From Ctena decussata (taxonomy: Eukaryota; Mollusca; Bivalvia; Lucinida; Lucinidae): DNA of 64,000 nucleotides. This document shows, one piece after another, positions 33,365 through 46,600 of the stretch; within the stretch, counting starts at the first letter, position 1, and each line of letters starts with the position of its first letter. The stretch is from NCBI GenBank assembly GCA_963989385.1, contig OZ022512.1:24449899-24513898 (forward strand), read 5' to 3'. The notes under the pieces are model-generated. The model saw nothing but the letters and a program-made list of their open reading frames with translations, made no database searches and was not told the DNA's origin. Position numbers and translations under genes: made by a program.

Positions 33365-33740
33365 TTTTATAGAACATATTGCGCATACCAGACAGAGGTG
33401 CTCAGATTGGTGTTAGAGCTAGGAATGACATGTTTTATCCAGTTACGAGGCCGTTTGCTGAGGTTTTTGGCGATGACATCATCGAATAACAGGGCAAATG
33501 TGGTGGGCCAGTACCTAGCGACAGAACTGACATGCCAATTTAATCACAAGATTTAAATCCGATTGAGCATGCTTTAAACATGTTACACCGCCATTCCTGA
33601 TCACGAGAGGCTTCCTGAAACTCAAGGAGAGCTCATTCAGGCCTATCGTAAATAATGGCAAACGAGCCCCTAAATGGGCCTCTGGGGATTTGCCAGAAGC
33701 ATACCGAGTGGCTGTCATGCATTTATTCAGGCCCTTAGTG
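33365..33740 (+). mobile_element. Tc1-like transposase C-terminal remnant
   Basis: Readable across frameshifts: VRARNDMFYPVTRPFAEVF, SQDLNPIEHALNMLHRHS and ELIQAY. SPDLNPIEHxW is the signature around the third catalytic residue of Tc1-type DD34E transposases. It lies within a larger repeat region (33170-34950). Confidence 0.7.
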
Positions 33741-34298
33741 ATCAAATTGAGAACTGAAAATGATTTTGCATGGATAAAGCCAAACCTTATGGACATTCAG
33801 TTTTCACTTTGATTTTAGGGGTATGCCTGTTTATTTATTTCTGCTGGTGCGTCACGTGATCAGATTCCAATATGTGTCATGCAATCTTGTGCAGCAGTGT
33901 TATATGTATTCAACAGAAGAAAATGATTTTTTGAAAATTAAGATTTTAGGGGTAGGGTAAACTATTATCATTTCTGTGAAATTTCTATGAGGGTACACGG
34001 ACACATGGATTTTATATAAATCTCTAATGATTTTATTAACGAATCAACTGATGGTAATGTGCAAAACCCGTGGTGAATGTAGAATAATCAGTTTCTGGTG
34101 CCAGAAGGAATGTATGGAAATGAAATTGGTCATTTCTTGTAGAATGATGCATATTTTTATCAAACTACACCATGTGGTTAAGAGTTATGAGCAATTTCAC
34201 TCACTGGCTACAGCGGAAGGACAAACAGACTAATGGACTTGCACAGCGATTAAAGTGCACACCTGTGGGTCGTGCAATACTGTTTAGACTTTCGTCAC

Positions 34299-34950
34299 TG
34301 TTTTGCATGCCGGTGGCTGGACAATGTTAAAGTACATAAGTGTACAAAATTTGAACCATTTATACCATGGGGTTCAAGAGTTATGAGCATTTTCACTACT
34401 TGACCGTAAATTTTCAACTTGTGCTCAGCAAAGCCTTGCCCATCAAAAAAGACGGTTATGCATGCGAGTCGTTAGATAATGTTGACATGTATAAGTATGC
34501 AAAATTTTATCAAAATATAGAATGGGGTTCAAGAGTTATAAGCGTTTTTGCTAACTGATAACGGACGGACCGACCGACTCACACAGTGATTATAGTGCAA
34601 ACCTGCGGGTTGTGCAATAAGAAGTTTTGCATACCAGTGGCTGGGCAATGTTAAATTACATAAGTATATACAAAATTTGAAGCAAGTTAACCAAGTGGTC
34701 CAACAGTTATGAGCATTTTCAATAAAAGAGCTCGACCCACCAAATTGATGCTCGGTGAAGCCTCGTCACTGTTTTGCATACCAGTGGCTGGGCAATGTTA
34801 AATTACATAAGTATACAAAATTTGAAGCAAATATACCAAGGGGTCCAAGAGTTATGAGCATTTTCAATAAAAGAGCTCGACCGGCCAAATTGGTGCTCGG
34901 TGAAGCCTCGTCACTGTTTTGCATACCAGTGGCTGGGCAATGTGAACAAC
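34299..34950. repeat. Tandem repeat of ~146 bp inside a larger repeat (33170-34950)
   Basis: TTTTGCATACCAGTGGCTGG occurs near 34625, 34772 and 34916 with a diverged one at 34302. The wider region opens with CTCGCACAACGAAGTTCTGG (33173) and GTACGTACGTAC microsatellite, and contains the Tc1 remnant. Confidence 0.7.
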
Positions 34951-35120
34951 ACCACCCGCCCCAATTGACAAATTTGAGTACAGTATCCCCTAAATATATG
35001 CAAAACTAATTTTACCACTCTAGTACACGTGTATGCAAATGGATGTCATAGTCCAGATTTATCTTTAGTATTCAACAATAATAGTTCATTTCCATTGGCG
35101 ATGAGGAGTGCAGAGGTGCG

Positions 35121-35151
35121 TGTGTGTGTGTGTGTGTGGGGGGGGGGGGGT
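35121..35151. repeat. (TG)n followed by G-tract
   Basis: Simple repeat. Confidence 0.9.
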
Positions 35152-35159
35152 AAAATACA

Positions 35160-36785
35160 CATCACAGGGTAGAAATAGATTTAAAGTGAATACAAATGGC
35201 ATCTTTTTCCCTCTGAGATTTTTTCAACTTGCAAATCTTAAAATGAGTTCATAGCTTTAGTTTTGGCATGCGAAACAAAATGTAAAAGAACTCACTCGAA
35301 ATGGTTAAAATCGCTTATACTACCATGTAAACATATACAATGTTTATAATTTTGCATTGAATGAGATTGCATAAGATAAGCATATGGATAAGGTTTAAAA
35401 TAAAACCATCTTGAAACCCAAAATTGTCATTTATCTTCAACCAAGTGACGGTAAAAGCAGAAAAATGAAATGGGGGTGGGGTAATACAACAGACCGCGGA
35501 TCTGATGACCCCTATTTTTTTTCCTTTGAATTATGTCTGATAAAGAGATCTATCATTAAAAAGTTTTTTAGAAAAATTTATTCACTGGTCGGTTTTCTCA
35601 AAAATGGGGTTTAGTGCATCTTCTGGGACCTAAACTAAAAACCACAAAAAATAACCTTTTCACCGAATAAGTGGCATTTTTGTAGTATTCAAAGAGCTTA
35701 TGAGACCCTGCCAGCACTCTGCATAAAAAAGCATCTCTGCTGTTATAAGATCATATTGTTTTGATTTTACTTCACATCTTTTTGATATTTTTTGTTGGTA
35801 AAACATGCATGGAAAGTGTCAAAAATGGCATTTTTCGGACCTCGTACAAGGCTGTTTTTAGGCATCTGTAACTCAAAATCCAGTCTGGTGACCCCCTATT
35901 TTTATTGTTTCAGTTCAAAGAGCTTACTTTAAACAACATATCTTGCAAAAATAAAAAAAATTCACTGGTCCGTTAAAAAACGCCAACCCGTCAGTATATA
36001 CCTTAACATATTTTCCGTTATTAAATTATAACGTCTAGCTCAAAAGAGCATTTCAAGCTCTTTAATCTGGTATAATAATTATAGTGATGCGTCAATGAGA
36101 AGTTTCTTCCATCAGAGCCCATAGTTTTCTTTCTACAAACCATAAGTTTCTTTACACAATTTATTCAAATTACGCGAATCTTCGTTTTTGGACCTAAATA
36201 ACATATATAAATTAACATTTGCGAATCTATTATAACGTATGAGCTGAAAGCTTTATTCCACTGATTAAAAACTTAAGCTGTATTGTTTACATACATAGCT
36301 AAATGGGAAATTTCTTCCCTGAACGCCTTATTTTGCTAACTATTGATTCGAAGCTTGGTCGAAAGTTTTCTCTCTATTGACCATTAAGACACTGGAATTT
36401 GTGGCCAAATGCTAAAGTTTACAGGTAGTATAGAGTTATCGATTTGACACCGTAACGAGTTTTCTTCCAGATGGCAAAAGGTGTTTGGGTTTGGGGTATA
36501 TTGGTTTCAATCTGTCCGCCAGTCTGCTGTCCGCATTTTAGGTTTTTACTTATACCGCATTTGTCGGATCTCAATGACATTTTTAACATATATTTATGAT
36601 GACTGGAGACAAGTCAGCCTAAAAAAGGGACCCGAAGAGGTTTTTGAAGGAATTACGTTTCTATGTAGATCTATTTCCCCTAAAAATCTGTAAATAGTGT
36701 CAGAGTTTCCTTTTTTAAAAGTTATATTCTAGCTCAGCATTGTTAAGATTTCAGTCAAGTTAGAAATTCGGCTGGTTTTTGACAG
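35160..36785. other. Intergenic AT-rich sequence
   Basis: Two loosely similar blocks (TGATGACCCCTATTTTT near 35500, TGGTGACCCCCTATTTTT near 35885) hint at an old repeat; no gene seen. Confidence 0.4.
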
Positions 36786-36788
36786 GTT

Positions 36789-36982
36789 TGGGGTTGTCGT
36801 TTGTTTGTTTGGGGTTTAACGGCTATAATTGAGAAAGAACGCAGTTTGTCCGCCTGTACATCGCTAAAGCTCGGTTTATGTCTCCGTACAGGAGGACGAG
36901 CCATGCTCTAGCTTACACTAGTAAGACTCGCCTACACCAAACGTAGCCCAACCCGACCACGTGTGAATGAGTATGTGTGGGG

Positions 36983-36990
<8 letters not shown>
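36789..36990 (-). repeat. Possible SINE sharing the GTTAAACCC tail
   Basis: On the minus strand it ends CCGTTAAACCCCAAACAAAC, resembling the tail of the copy at 30405. The body is different. It runs into a CT microsatellite on its 5' side. Confidence 0.35.

Positions 36991-37019
<29 letters not shown>
36988..37019. repeat. (CT)n microsatellite
   Basis: About 15 units. Confidence 0.9.
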
Positions 37020-37022
<3 letters not shown>

Positions 37023-37539
37023 GACGTCTGAATATAGACTTAAGGTCAAGAATACGCAAATGGCTCATACATAGATTTTTTTTTAAATTTTGCACAGGGA
37101 TGCATTTTCATGTGTTACATCGAATCCTGCCATAAAAAAGATAGGTCATCGAGCTCGTTTAGTCGCTAGATCAGATTGAAAAACATGAAATTTTGAGGCC
37201 GTTTCCATTGACGGCAATGGGAATGCGATGGAAAAGCTCAGATTTTAAAATTTAAACGTACACAGCTTGTTTACCGGTACATAGATTTTTTTCAAAAACT
37301 GACATTTTATGTCACAGGATCTGTCGATTGAAATAAGGTAAGAAAAGTCCTTGACTACCGAGTTCGTTTTTCAAGTAGCGCTTGGTAAGCAAGCATAGGT
37401 ATGTATAAATTTACGCCATTCCGCGACGTCATTTATAAGCGACGTTGCAGTCGTTTGCTGGCGGCGTAATAAGACATGCTAAGAGCGTTATGAGAATACG
37501 GAAAGATGAGGACCAATAGGGTTCTCATGCTGAATGCCT

Positions 37540-38044
37540 TAAGCTTCGTTCACACGGGCAAAGTTTCTGTGACAAAGTAGGGTTGGAAAAGTAAAATTTA
37601 CTCGTGTGAATGAAAAAATATGCCACATCTTCATTGCCAAATTTATATGGTAAAGTTTTTATGACAAACAAAATTTGTCCGTGTGAACAGAAAATTTGCC
37701 ATAGAATATGTAACAAAGAAACTAGCTATGGAGATAAGCACAGAAAACTTTGCTCATAATCAAATCGGTTTGATTTTGAACAAAGTATATTAAACAAAGA
37801 AAAGGTGGCATGGTTGGTCGTTCACACGGGCAAAGTTTATTTGTCCAGGTTACCTTGACGAATAATGTTCGATCGTGTGAACACAGCAGCAAATATTTCC
37901 TTGCCAAAGTTAATTTGACAAAGATTCCGTGCCACATTTTTCTTTAACAAATAATTTGCTCCGTGTTAACGCAAAATGTTTGGCAAACTTTCTTTGTTAG
38001 AGATTCTGTGACAAAGAAACTTTTGTGGCGTGAACGAGGCTTAA
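37540..38044. repeat. TIR element with repeated GTGTGAAC motifs
   Basis: CTTAAGCTTCGTTCACACGG at the left and the inverse of GTGAACGAGGCTTAAG at the right. Internally GTGTGAAC and AACTTTG-type motifs recur with both orientations. Confidence 0.7.
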
Positions 38045-38147
38045 GTGAAAGAATTTTTACAGATTCTCTTAGACAAAAATTAGTAAAAAATGCAAACATT
38101 CTTCTAACAGTAATATGGTTATTGCAGCCGACACGACTGAGCCGCAT

Positions 38148-38402
38148 AAACAACTGCGTTACCCTAAATCACAAAATGCGCCGTGCCATGATAAAATGGG
38201 TTCTTTGGGGCATATACGGTCAGTGGAAGCTCAGAGCACTGTGCACACCCGCCCAACCTGACCAGAACCTTTGTTGTCCTCTGATACAATGATTCCGTGA
38301 GGAACAGCGAAGAGATTTACTAGTCTGTGCGTATGCGCAGGCTGATCTATAGGCATGTATCATAATTTCTGACGACTCGTGTTCTGTCGGTGTGGCTCAT
38401 GG
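38148..38402. repeat. Divergent family-A relative (11)
   Basis: Retains GAGCCGC and GTGTGGCTCA ends and the GCGCAGGCTGATCTA arm, with much change between. Confidence 0.5.
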
Positions 38403-38764
38403 TAGTCAGATAAAATTGACCTTTGGACAGTATTTCGGTCATATCGAGATGATGGTAAGTTACAAGGTCAGCTTCCAAATCCACCGTCGGTGGGATAGGT
38501 GAAGATAAAGACTTCTTGTAGCGTAGTGGCCGTAGGGGCGGTGTGAGTTAGAGGCCCGCTATATCTTTGGCAACGGCATACAACAAGTGGAAGAAATATT
38601 GTATCATTCTTATTTTGTAATCAAAACAAAATTTTCGATGTCCAGAAAGGATATGTGATCATATGTGTATTAAAATCGCAAAAATCGGCATTAGAAATAA
38701 ATATTACATTCCGATCCTATAAAGCTCTAAAATCAGCTGGCATACATTTACTTGGTTTCGGATG

Positions 38765-39085
38765 CGCAATCCCACCGGCGCCGCGGACGTTCGGTTATGA
38801 CGCAGACGGTTGCGGGTTCGAATCCTGAGTCGGCCAGCTAGCGACTGGAAAAGTCTCTTTGTCAAGCCAGCAGTAAATAGGAAGCTTTTTCAAATCAGGG
38901 AAGGATAACGCAGCGAAAGGAAAATGATGGGTTCCGCCTTTCATATGTGTGTCTGAAAAGTCCTGTGAGCCCTGACAGCAGGGAGGGAACATGTAACCGG
39001 CCAGCCTTAAATTGTTACACTCATGAAACTCTGTCTGTGTGTCAGTCACACTCTCTCTGTGTCTGTCAGTCTCTCTCTCTCTCTC
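38765..39085 (+). mobile_element. Second type of tRNA-derived SINE
   Basis: Head with box B (GGTTGCGGGTTCGAATCC) and a body unrelated to the SINE at 6728. It ends in CT-rich microsatellite (TCTCTCTCTCTC near 39070). A single copy in this window, so the ends are approximate. Confidence 0.55.
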
Positions 39086-39911
39086 GTTAATTAATTTATT
39101 AATACACTTATGTTGATAAAATATCTTCAAATATACAGGGAAAAAAGAACATTGCAATATTAGCAAAGGGTTTGAATAAACAATGACAACAACTCCGTTT
39201 TCCCCATGTTTGACGTTATTATTGAATGTCCTATGGGGCCGCCATATTGAAAATTTCACTGACTAGGATGTATTTCGTGACGTTATTACATGTATTACTA
39301 AATATAGTAGCAAATGTCTTGGATACGCAGTCCAATATGGCTCGTGATTCCTTTCCCCATATCAGCCGGTCGTGCAGAGCCATATCAGCCCGCTCGTGCA
39401 GTCATATCGGCCCGCTCATTCGAAAACAAGATGGCAGAAAGCAAACTGGAATAGATGGCTTGAGCGGGTGGATTTATTGATATGGTGGAGAACAGACCAA
39501 CAGGGGCTGCTAAACGGCTGAAAAAGTTTGAAGAGATTGTTTGTAGAGAAATCGGAAATCGTAAACACAATGTGAAAGTCTTTACAGACTCAGATAGTGG
39601 GAACAATCCTCCTAAAGAATTGAAATGCATGATTGTATTTTTTTCTCTGTCTCTCTTTCTAAATATTGCTCTCTGTGAAATCCCCTTTAAATCTTTGTAT
39701 TTCTAACTTTGTTTAAAAATGATTGCATATATGTAGTTTTAATGATGTCATGATTATTGAAGGACGTCAGCACGGCGGCTGTGTGTGCGTGCGTACTTTG
39801 CAACGTAACATAACGCCAAAAACAATCGGGTTCACGTATCGTCCAAAATGGTTCCGTTTGGTTCAATCAGTATAATGATTTAGGAAAAACTGCAGAATAC
39901 ATGTAATAAAA

Positions 39912-40056
39912 AGGTTACGACATGTCTAGTGTCGCATTGCCAGGCATATCGGCCCGGCCGCTCCATATTGGCCCTCGGGCCTAAAGGCCCTTGGGCCAAT
40001 ATGGAGCTATCCGGGCCGATATGCCTGGCAACGCGACACTAGACATGTAATAACCT
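39912..40056. repeat. Near-perfect 145-bp palindrome
   Basis: Arms of about 70 bp, e.g. GACATGTCTAGTGTCGC and its inverse, centred on GGGCCTAAAGGCCC. Fragments of the same GCCATAT..GGCCCG motif occur at 39355-39420. Confidence 0.85.
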
Positions 40057-40154
40057 CTAATTACGTCCTTCGCGACGCACGTAATTAATTGCGCCAGTCA
40101 TTTACGTATTCTTTAAACGCCATTATAGGTGAACAGAAATATCGTCCCGGTATG

Positions 40155-40965
40155 TGTTTCCGCGCGGTATGTGTTTCAGAGCCCTAACTGTAATCATAAA
40201 TTGTACATGGCAGAGCATTCGCACTGAGGAAATTTATTGACATATATATTCTGCAGAGGGTCTTGTGCCTCACCATAATAAAGAATGACCAAAACTATAA
40301 TCTGGCAGAAAAGAAATCAAAATTCAAGACATAATATGCTTTAAATAGCCATTTTTCTTAATGCACTTTTGTTATGGTTGTTGTGACCCTGAATGTTTTA
40401 AACTGGCAAAATTTTGTAAGAGAAACTTACCGTCAGTTAATGGTATGCTTAATATTTTTGATATCATGCAATAGCTGAGGTTTACCGAAACTCTGTTAGA
40501 ACTTTTTAAAAATGTTTCTGACAAGAGGGTCCTTATATCCAAAAGAATTGTTTAGCAGTACCAGAAAGTAACGTTAGGTGGTATTGTTTTTGTTTATAAT
40601 CTGAGTTGTAAAGATCAAAAATATTTTTTTCCTTTGCAGATATGTCACCAGGTCCAGGTGTAACATAATGTGCATATCAATCTTTAACACTGAAATTTGG
40701 AACTTACTGGAAATTTCCAATTTAAGACATAGGGGGTTGACAACTTCGAAAAAAGTGTGCCATTGCTCCAAAGGTTGACATGCTATCTGAAATTATTACC
40801 ACCCTCTCAAAAAGGACTGATTGATGATCGATACCTTTAATTATATGATGTGAACAGCAATATGCTTACTCCTGAAAGCCATATTTTCTCCTCAGCAAAT
40901 AAAATAAAATTATATTTTAAAGTTTTAAAAAGGGCTCTGAAACACAAACTGCGCTAGAAGGATAA
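40155..40965. repeat. Putative TIR element, ends GTGTTTCAGAGCCCT
   Basis: GTGTTTCAGAGCCCT at 40170 and its inverse at 40928-40945; the internal part is AT-rich and unrecognised. Confidence 0.5.
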
Positions 40966-41227
40966 GCGGAAATAGGTAGTCCCCTCAAAAACAAATCCCA
41001 GATTTTAATTCTATACAATATTTCATGAGGACAAGGGAAGTGGTAGGCTAAACATTACAGAGGACTTTAAATAACTTTTGGGGCCAGCCTTGCTGCAAAT
41101 GCATTAAGGAAGGTTATTTTGATCTTAAGGGCTCTGAAACTGATGTCGCTGGGATACAAATCACATGACGTAAGCCAAAACTCTGTCTGTGAAACGCAGC
41201 ACCCTTAAAATAATTCTTAACTTGTCA

Positions 41228-41228
<1 letters not shown>

Positions 41229-41266
<38 letters not shown>
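41229..41266. repeat. (AC)n microsatellite
   Basis: About 18 units. Confidence 0.9.
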
Positions 41267-41267
<1 letters not shown>

Positions 41268-41399
41268 GAAAAAAAGAAAAAATGTATAACATAGAAGCCA
41301 TCTGGCCTATAACAACAGCTTTTGGTTGTCGTGCTTCTTCGCATTCTCATATCATAGCCATGAAATCGCTGAAATATTTATCAAATTAACTCGAGCCGC

Positions 41400-42810
41400 C
41401 GTCGAGGGAGCTTCGCCGTTCCTCGACCAAACCTTACTTACTGGAGTTTACTCTAGCTGCACTTATGTCTATGAATACGACCTGACCTTATCTTGAGACA
41501 ATCGTTGAATTTGAGTTTAGTTTGCAAATAGGGACCTCAGTATTAAAACACAAGTTAATAGTTTATATGCATGCACCGAAAAAGTCTAAGATCAGCCAGT
41601 CTTTCTATGATGTTTGACAATTATCCAACTTATATTGAAGTTGTGATCACTAAGGGTCTTATGATATTCTCTGAGATCTTGGGTTCTTATTTCGATCAGG
41701 ACAGGTGGTTCTTAAAACATTTGCTAAAATCGCCTTGCACACATAGGTTTACTATCTCTATGTTACTATTTTGCTTTTCATGTCACAATATCCACCGTAG
41801 GATATATAAACGTCCACCGTAGAATACGTTAGCATAACATTCGAAAACCAATACATAAGGTTTGGATTAGCCGTAGAAAACTATAAAACCTTTTTTCTAA
41901 ATTCACATGTTTTCATACATTCGTGCATGCTTCAGTAAATATCGGTGTACATTTACAATTTAGTGCAATATTCCTCTGCTGGGACAAATACATGAGTAAA
42001 TAGAGCCAGTAAAAACCTACTTATGAGGACTGGTATTCTCGCTAAGCCTATTTCGATAAAACTGCCCAAAAAACGAATTTTTTTACGTGCAAATGGATAA
42101 CAGTATGAGTTCGAGTTCTTCGGCACAGCATAAAAGGCTAGATTTGCATTAAAATATGAAAATTAACATTTATTTTGTTAAAATCGTCTGCTAAACGGCA
42201 GTTAACATTTGAAATCTTCATCAAAAGCCGTAGAAAATCGTAACGTTAACCGTAGCATGCAGAATCCTGAAATAACACATTGTAGGTAGTGATGACTATC
42301 AACAATATTCTGGCTGTTCTAACAAACATACGACGCCCTTTAGTGAAACTGCTCGGTTTTTGCATTACTGTCAATGGAAAATATTTTACAAAAGCATCCA
42401 AAACTTTGGACTTTCCGTATTCTGTTATGTATAGTTATAGGAATCGCTAGGACATTGGAACATTTGATGGAACTTTCATCGTTTTCGAGAAAATAAGCAA
42501 AACCCCGTTTGCACTTGTGAGCAAACGGACTATACCCCTATAACCTGTATTTTATTAACTTCAGAATACGAGCGTTATATATTGTTGATCGACATAACTC
42601 ACTTCCATAACAGATATATTCAGTGTATTTTTCGTAACTTTCAATATACCATATACAAGGTAATTTTCGCAGCGTTTCATTTTTAGCGGTATTTCGCGGT
42701 CACTTAGAAAGAGCGAATATTAAAATCGCGTGTCTTACAAAGTGTCTTCTGTAGACACAGTGTTCATATATTTTAGTTTCTGTTTGCTTCGGTAGTTGCT
42801 GGTATTTTTC
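41400..42810. other. Intergenic sequence, nothing recognised
   Basis: Downstream of the copy B last exon. Short frames only; no repeat family assigned. Confidence 0.4.
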
Positions 42811-42878
42811 ACTTGAATCAGTTCTTTCATTAACCTGTGGCAGGGCTGCCGCAGGTTAATGAAAGAACTGACTCAAGT
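42811..42878. repeat. Perfect-looking hairpin
   Basis: TCAGTTCTTTCATTAACCTG and its inverse around GCAGGGCTGC. Confidence 0.8.
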
Positions 42879-43277
42879 AAAAAAGAAATAGTTTTGCTTT
42901 TCGCGCATGTTGCTGACCGCAAAAATTAAAAATCGCGAAAATTTTTGTTTATGTTTTCGACCCTTAACTGCGAAAATTTGAACCCGCGAAAATTACCGCA
43001 TAAACTGTATTTATAATAATTATGACGAATCTTTTCGATGTCTTTGCTTTCATGTCCAAACCATATTTCAGCTCCTTTTGTGAGGATTGGGAATATTATA
43101 GTATCGAACATTTTAAAACAATATATAAGAAAACACGGAACCAAATTGGCTAAACCTTGATTTATTTGTTAAACCGAGCTTGACAAATACGAAAAAATCC
43201 TGTGGAAAGGGCCTAAAAACCCATATAATCCCTCTATATCTCCGTCTACACGTGTAATCAGTTATGTTTGGCGATGT

Positions 43278-43325
43278 TTTATTATTATTATTATTATTAT
43301 CATTATTATCATTATTATTATCATA
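43278..43325. repeat. (TTA)n/(TCA)n trinucleotide repeat
   Basis: Simple repeat within copy A/B intergenic side of the last exon. Confidence 0.85.
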
Positions 43326-43585
43326 TTAAGGTTTCTGGATACGCCTCAAAGAGGATGCACTTTAGGTCAAAAAGTTTTTGTCAACCCTTTCAAAGTGAGG
43401 CAACTCTCCTCAAACAAGTTTTTATATTTGTTGTTGTTGTTTTTTTATCTGAGGTTGGCGCCTCTCTAACAGGAAATGGTTTGATTTCCTTTTCGGAACA
43501 CACCATTTCTTTTTATTCTGAGTAACCATGTATGGAAAAAGGCAAGTCAGTCCGTCTTCCTTGAAGGCCAGTATAAAATTACACA

Positions 43586-43693
43586 TTAATAGCCCGAATC
43601 GTCATCTTCGTGTTCCTGTGATGTTCTGTCTTGGTCATCCGTTGATGACCCTTTCCGACTGCGGTATAATCCCAACCACTGACTGGGCCGATG
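43586..43693 (-). CDS. Copy B, last exon: cytoplasmic tail
   Basis: Starts in phase 0 after TTTTATGTTTCAG and encodes HRPSQWLGLYRSRKGSS then TDDQDRTSQEHEDDDSGY and TAA. The RPSxW start matches the RRPSRWPAMKF motif that follows the membrane helix in PLXDC proteins. The acidic end and the terminal DSGY are notable. With the copy B helix exon truncated this exon may now be orphaned. Confidence 0.75.
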   Translation of the reverse strand, partial: HRPSQWLGLYRSRKGSSTDDQDRTSQEHEDDDSGY

Positions 43694-46600
43694 CTGAAAC
43701 ATAAAAAATATTCTCATAAGTTTAATGAGATTTCGAAAATATATATAGAAGAAAACACATTGCACTGTTGCAGTCCGCAATAAGTCTTACTTTGTTATAT
43801 TCAGCAATCTAATCGCTTACCTCATTAAAAGTTGTTATATGGAGTTTGGAAATTCAATATCGTAAAATTATCGCAAAAGCACTCGTAACAAGATCATCGA
43901 TTTAATTAAAGCTATTACAGGTAATGGTATAAAATTGCTCGGAAGCAGCCAATCAGTGTGCTTTATTTTAAGTTTGAGATTATACTCAAGTTTTATAGCC
44001 TTGAACCCTGGTCCTCGTCCCTCGCTTAAGCAGGTATCACTGAGAGCTTTCGCTACTCTTCCGTCACTGTAGATAACATCGATTGGTGAGAATCAAGGGT
44101 TGATCCAGAAGTAATGTCACTGTGTCCGCTGCGCGCTTATTCATCGTAGCATTATTATAAAAATCATATCAAGCTGCACTGTAATTCAGTTCTGATTTAC
44201 AGAATAAATATATAATTGGAATCATTTTTTCTTTCGAATCATATAGACGTTCAAAGTATGCCACCGACGCCATCGCGCCGCACGTTAGAATAACGTTAAT
44301 TACATAAACATAATTTTCAAAGGCAATCTGAAATCAAAATCAAACTAACGCGCCAAATCAGATGAAAATTTGATACGATGAAGAAATATATTTCTGTCGC
44401 CCACTGTTGAAATTTTAATATCGTCACTATAGTTTGAAGTTTTCTAGCTAGCACTAATGCTTGTTACTGCCGAGAGTAAAAATGTTGATTTCTGACAAAA
44501 AACGCGTCAGCTGATATGTGCGGTTTTGCCTCAGGAATATCACCATTAAAGACTCCAGAGCTGTTTAGTTCGACATGTGGTGAAATAACAGTTATTATTA
44601 GGCTTGTTTAAAGCTTCAATCAGCGCGATACGCGTGCAGATGACTCGTTAGAGGATAGTCTGAAACCCGGAAGACCTTTATGTGAAATGTCAGACAAAAA
44701 CGTCACTCTTGTTTGGACCCCATATATGAAGATCAATGTTCTGAAATTCGAATATTGTGTAAAATTCTTAAAATTGAGTTGTGGGGCCCCTCAAGTAATA
44801 TCAAAGATGAGATAAACATGGGTGAAGAGACATTAGTGCTATGCTGGAACAGCGAATATGATAGTTTGGACATGACACAATATCGAAATTTCGTCTGGTG
44901 CATCAACAACGTCATTGACATGCGGCGCGTTTCGTTACCATGCCTTCTGTCTATCTCGATATCTCAGTTACTGTACACTGTATTTCTATGACATTTTCAG
45001 CTCATAATGCAAAAAGATTAAGGTACTTGGATACCAAATTTTATAGGTCTCCCTTTATTCTACATGATTTTATAGCTGCAGTGACATTACTTCTGGATCA
45101 ACCCTCGTACAAATATCCTTTTTGGAAAAGCGTTTGAAAACTATTTTGGCCACAAGTTTATCGCCATCATTCATGACTAGTGTACGGTAAAGTTTATGGT
45201 AAAGAAAAGTAGAAGTCCTATCTTGTCTTAGTTTTAACCCTTAATGCGCCAAAAAGCAGACGACAAAATTTACGTCTGCAGAATTTCAAAAACTGTCTCG
45301 TCCAAGCGATATCATAATGAGAATTTGAACACCAGAGGGCAAACAGTGTAGATTCAGATGAGGTGGCTCATAATGAGCCACCTCATCTGGATCTACTCTG
45401 TTTGACATTCAACAATTTTAACTGTTGGTACTTTCAGGGTTAAAGTTCCGTTTTCAAAGTGTATGAAGTTTTAGTTTGTGTAAAACACTTCTATAAAATT
45501 GTAAGCTTTCTATGCCAATCTTTAAACAGATGCGTGATACATTTATGCATATCAACTGGCATACATGCATCAGCTAATGTTTATAATGTTTTAAACCGAA
45601 AGGCCTGTACGCCACCGGAAGAGTCCATGCCAGAGATAACACTGAAGGTTTCATAAACCTTACCTCAATAAGCCATCTTAGCTGGGCAGATATGTAACAA
45701 ATTTTGGCCGAATTGTGCACTTTTTGATAAAAGCATGAAATTTGGTACATAGTTAGATTGGACCAATATATGAATTTTCAGGGTGGATGCCAAGCTGAAT
45801 TTTGAGTATTTCGGCGGCCATCTTGATTTTTCAAAATGGCGTCTGCCTTATAGGTAAGTTTTAGTCTGATCAGAGCCCATTACATTTTATAGAGACTTTG
45901 AGCTGACAAAAGTCCCTCTGTCATATGGAGGAACTCTAGAGATAGTGTTTGCAGCAGCTCCTATTAAAATTATGTTGCTTTATACCTATAAACCTTCTGA
46001 CTATGGATTAAGCCTATACGTGTAGATAACATGTTAACTATGAATGTTTCAATAGACCCATATAATTTGAATGCAAAAACATTTCGTTTTGTTTCTGTCA
46101 GCCTTTTTCCCTGTTTTCCTATCTTCAAATATTGGAATAATTACAGTCTGTTTGATTTTTTTTATCAGTTTCCACTACTGGAGGTAACGTAAATAACATT
46201 GAGTCATCATAGTCCATTATAATACCACTTTTGAACTTTCTTCATTGTGTCTCAAAAATGACATTCTTGCAGTTCTTAAGAAACTTTGCTTCTTGAGACC
46301 TTTAACATTTTAATAGTTGGGTTTAGGGTGTCATGACGTATGTTTTATACGTTACGCAAAATAGGATACTGCAAACTAATAATGTTTCTAGACATGAAAT
46401 GTTCTGAAGACAATCACTATTTTCTGGCATTTATTTTGTTACCTAAATCAACATTTTAATAACGTACTTGCCTAACTACTCAACTGTTTTGCCATCCTTT
46501 TAATGACACTGGCATACATGATATTAAGCATAAAAAATAACCAAAAAAGAAAAAAAAAAAAAAAAAAAGACATTACTGTAGAGAAAATAAAGCCCTACCG

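Noticed and set aside
38795..39259. 154-codon minus-strand ORF
   Set aside because: It runs antisense through a tRNA-derived SINE and a CT microsatellite.
39482..39706. Plus-strand ORF starting MVENRPTGAAKRLKK
   Set aside because: A plausible start but no donor, no known similarity and a neighbouring palindrome repeat; left unannotated.
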